Source of the DNA: Monoplex corrugatus
Lineage: Eukaryota; Mollusca; Gastropoda; Littorinimorpha; Ranellidae
Length of the DNA: 64,000 nucleotides
Direction of reading: 5' to 3'
NCBI GenBank assembly: GCA_030674185.1
Contig: CM060307.1
Coordinates: 42,709,681 to 42,773,680, forward strand
The notes beneath the pieces were generated by a model, which had not been told where the DNA came from, made no database searches, and saw only the letters and a program-made list of their open reading frames with translations. How positions within the stretch are numbered: position 1 is the first letter of the stretch; every line of letters starts with the position of its first letter. Position numbers and translations under genes: made by a program. Of the stretch, positions 63,721 through 64,000 are shown in pieces.

Positions 63721-64000
63721 AACTATCACTCGTAATGATAGAAAAAAAATCCAGAGTCCCTCAAAACACAATGGACACCTGTACTGTGCTTTGAGAAATC
63801 CTGGAAGCTTCTTTTCCCCTCATTATCTTTTGTTATCTTATCCATAAATATGTTTTAAATCTGTAGTTTTCATATCTATGTACTCATTCAAAACCAAGCA
63901 TGTCTTCTTTATGAAAACACCATATGTTACATTTTGAGTATTTTTGTAATTGTGTTCTTTGCTTGTCTAATTATTTTGTCCTTTTTTGTTCTCTCCCAGT
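63721..64000. other. Non-coding end of window
   Basis: Nothing recognised. Confidence 0.5.

Overview
This window is eukaryotic, intron-containing, A+T-leaning DNA that is dominated by transposable elements and tandem repeats. The best guess is a marine or freshwater gastropod mollusc. That rests on three things: SINE families with ends I associate with molluscs (tails reading GGCTGGGCTTTAAACAAC, tRNA-type heads followed by a GATCTCCCAG-like block), several lineages of Penelope-like elements, and a THAP-type P element. The organism is an inference; the repeat and gene calls come from the sequence itself.

Layout. 0-5 kb: the last two coding exons of a host gene, FAHD2-like (fumarylacetoacetate hydrolase family), on the + strand with a 1.5 kb intron. 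6.2-8.9 kb: Penelope-like element PLE1 (reverse transcriptase plus GIY-YIG endonuclease, broken by one frameshift). 9-28 kb: mostly non-coding, with many copies of a ~530 bp SINE-like repeat (SINE-A), TTAA-flanked palindromic elements, old minisatellites, a 100-N assembly gap at 13901-14000 followed by a tandemly duplicated block, and two weak candidate terminal exons. 28.2-28.9 kb: 3' part of a CR1/L2-type LINE. 29.06-33.67 kb: a structurally complete P element with 31-bp terminal inverted repeats, an 8-bp target duplication (GTGCCTAA), a two-exon THAP transposase gene, and one in-frame TGA where a conserved Cys of a C-x2-C motif is expected. 35-41.3 kb: SINEs, an inverted PLE1 end, a second and very different Penelope-like element (PLE2), then a ~39-bp minisatellite. 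42.4-43 kb: the C-terminal RNase H part of another LINE, whose 3' tail matches the tail of SINE-A. 45-46.3 kb: a 73-bp and a ~33-bp tandem array. 47-56.8 kb: a large satellite of ~24-28 bp monomers in four homogenised blocks, split by a LINE insertion (48.76-49.71 kb) and by PLE3 (53.37-56.02 kb), which is full length, has an open 820-codon frame, 67-bp terminal direct repeats and a near-canonical hammerhead ribozyme core. 57-64 kb: SINE-A, microsatellites, an internally deleted mariner element with intact termini, another TTAA palindrome and an 18-19 bp minisatellite.

Few host genes are visible. Most of what is readable is mobile-element biology: partner relationships (a LINE tail shared with a SINE), nesting order (P element inside a SINE; LINE and PLE3 inside a satellite; TTAA palindromes inside one another), and decay (frameshifts, 5' truncation, internal deletion). 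The items most worth following up are the P element with its TGA at a conserved Cys, the intact PLE3 with its ribozyme, and the nested TTAA palindromes.
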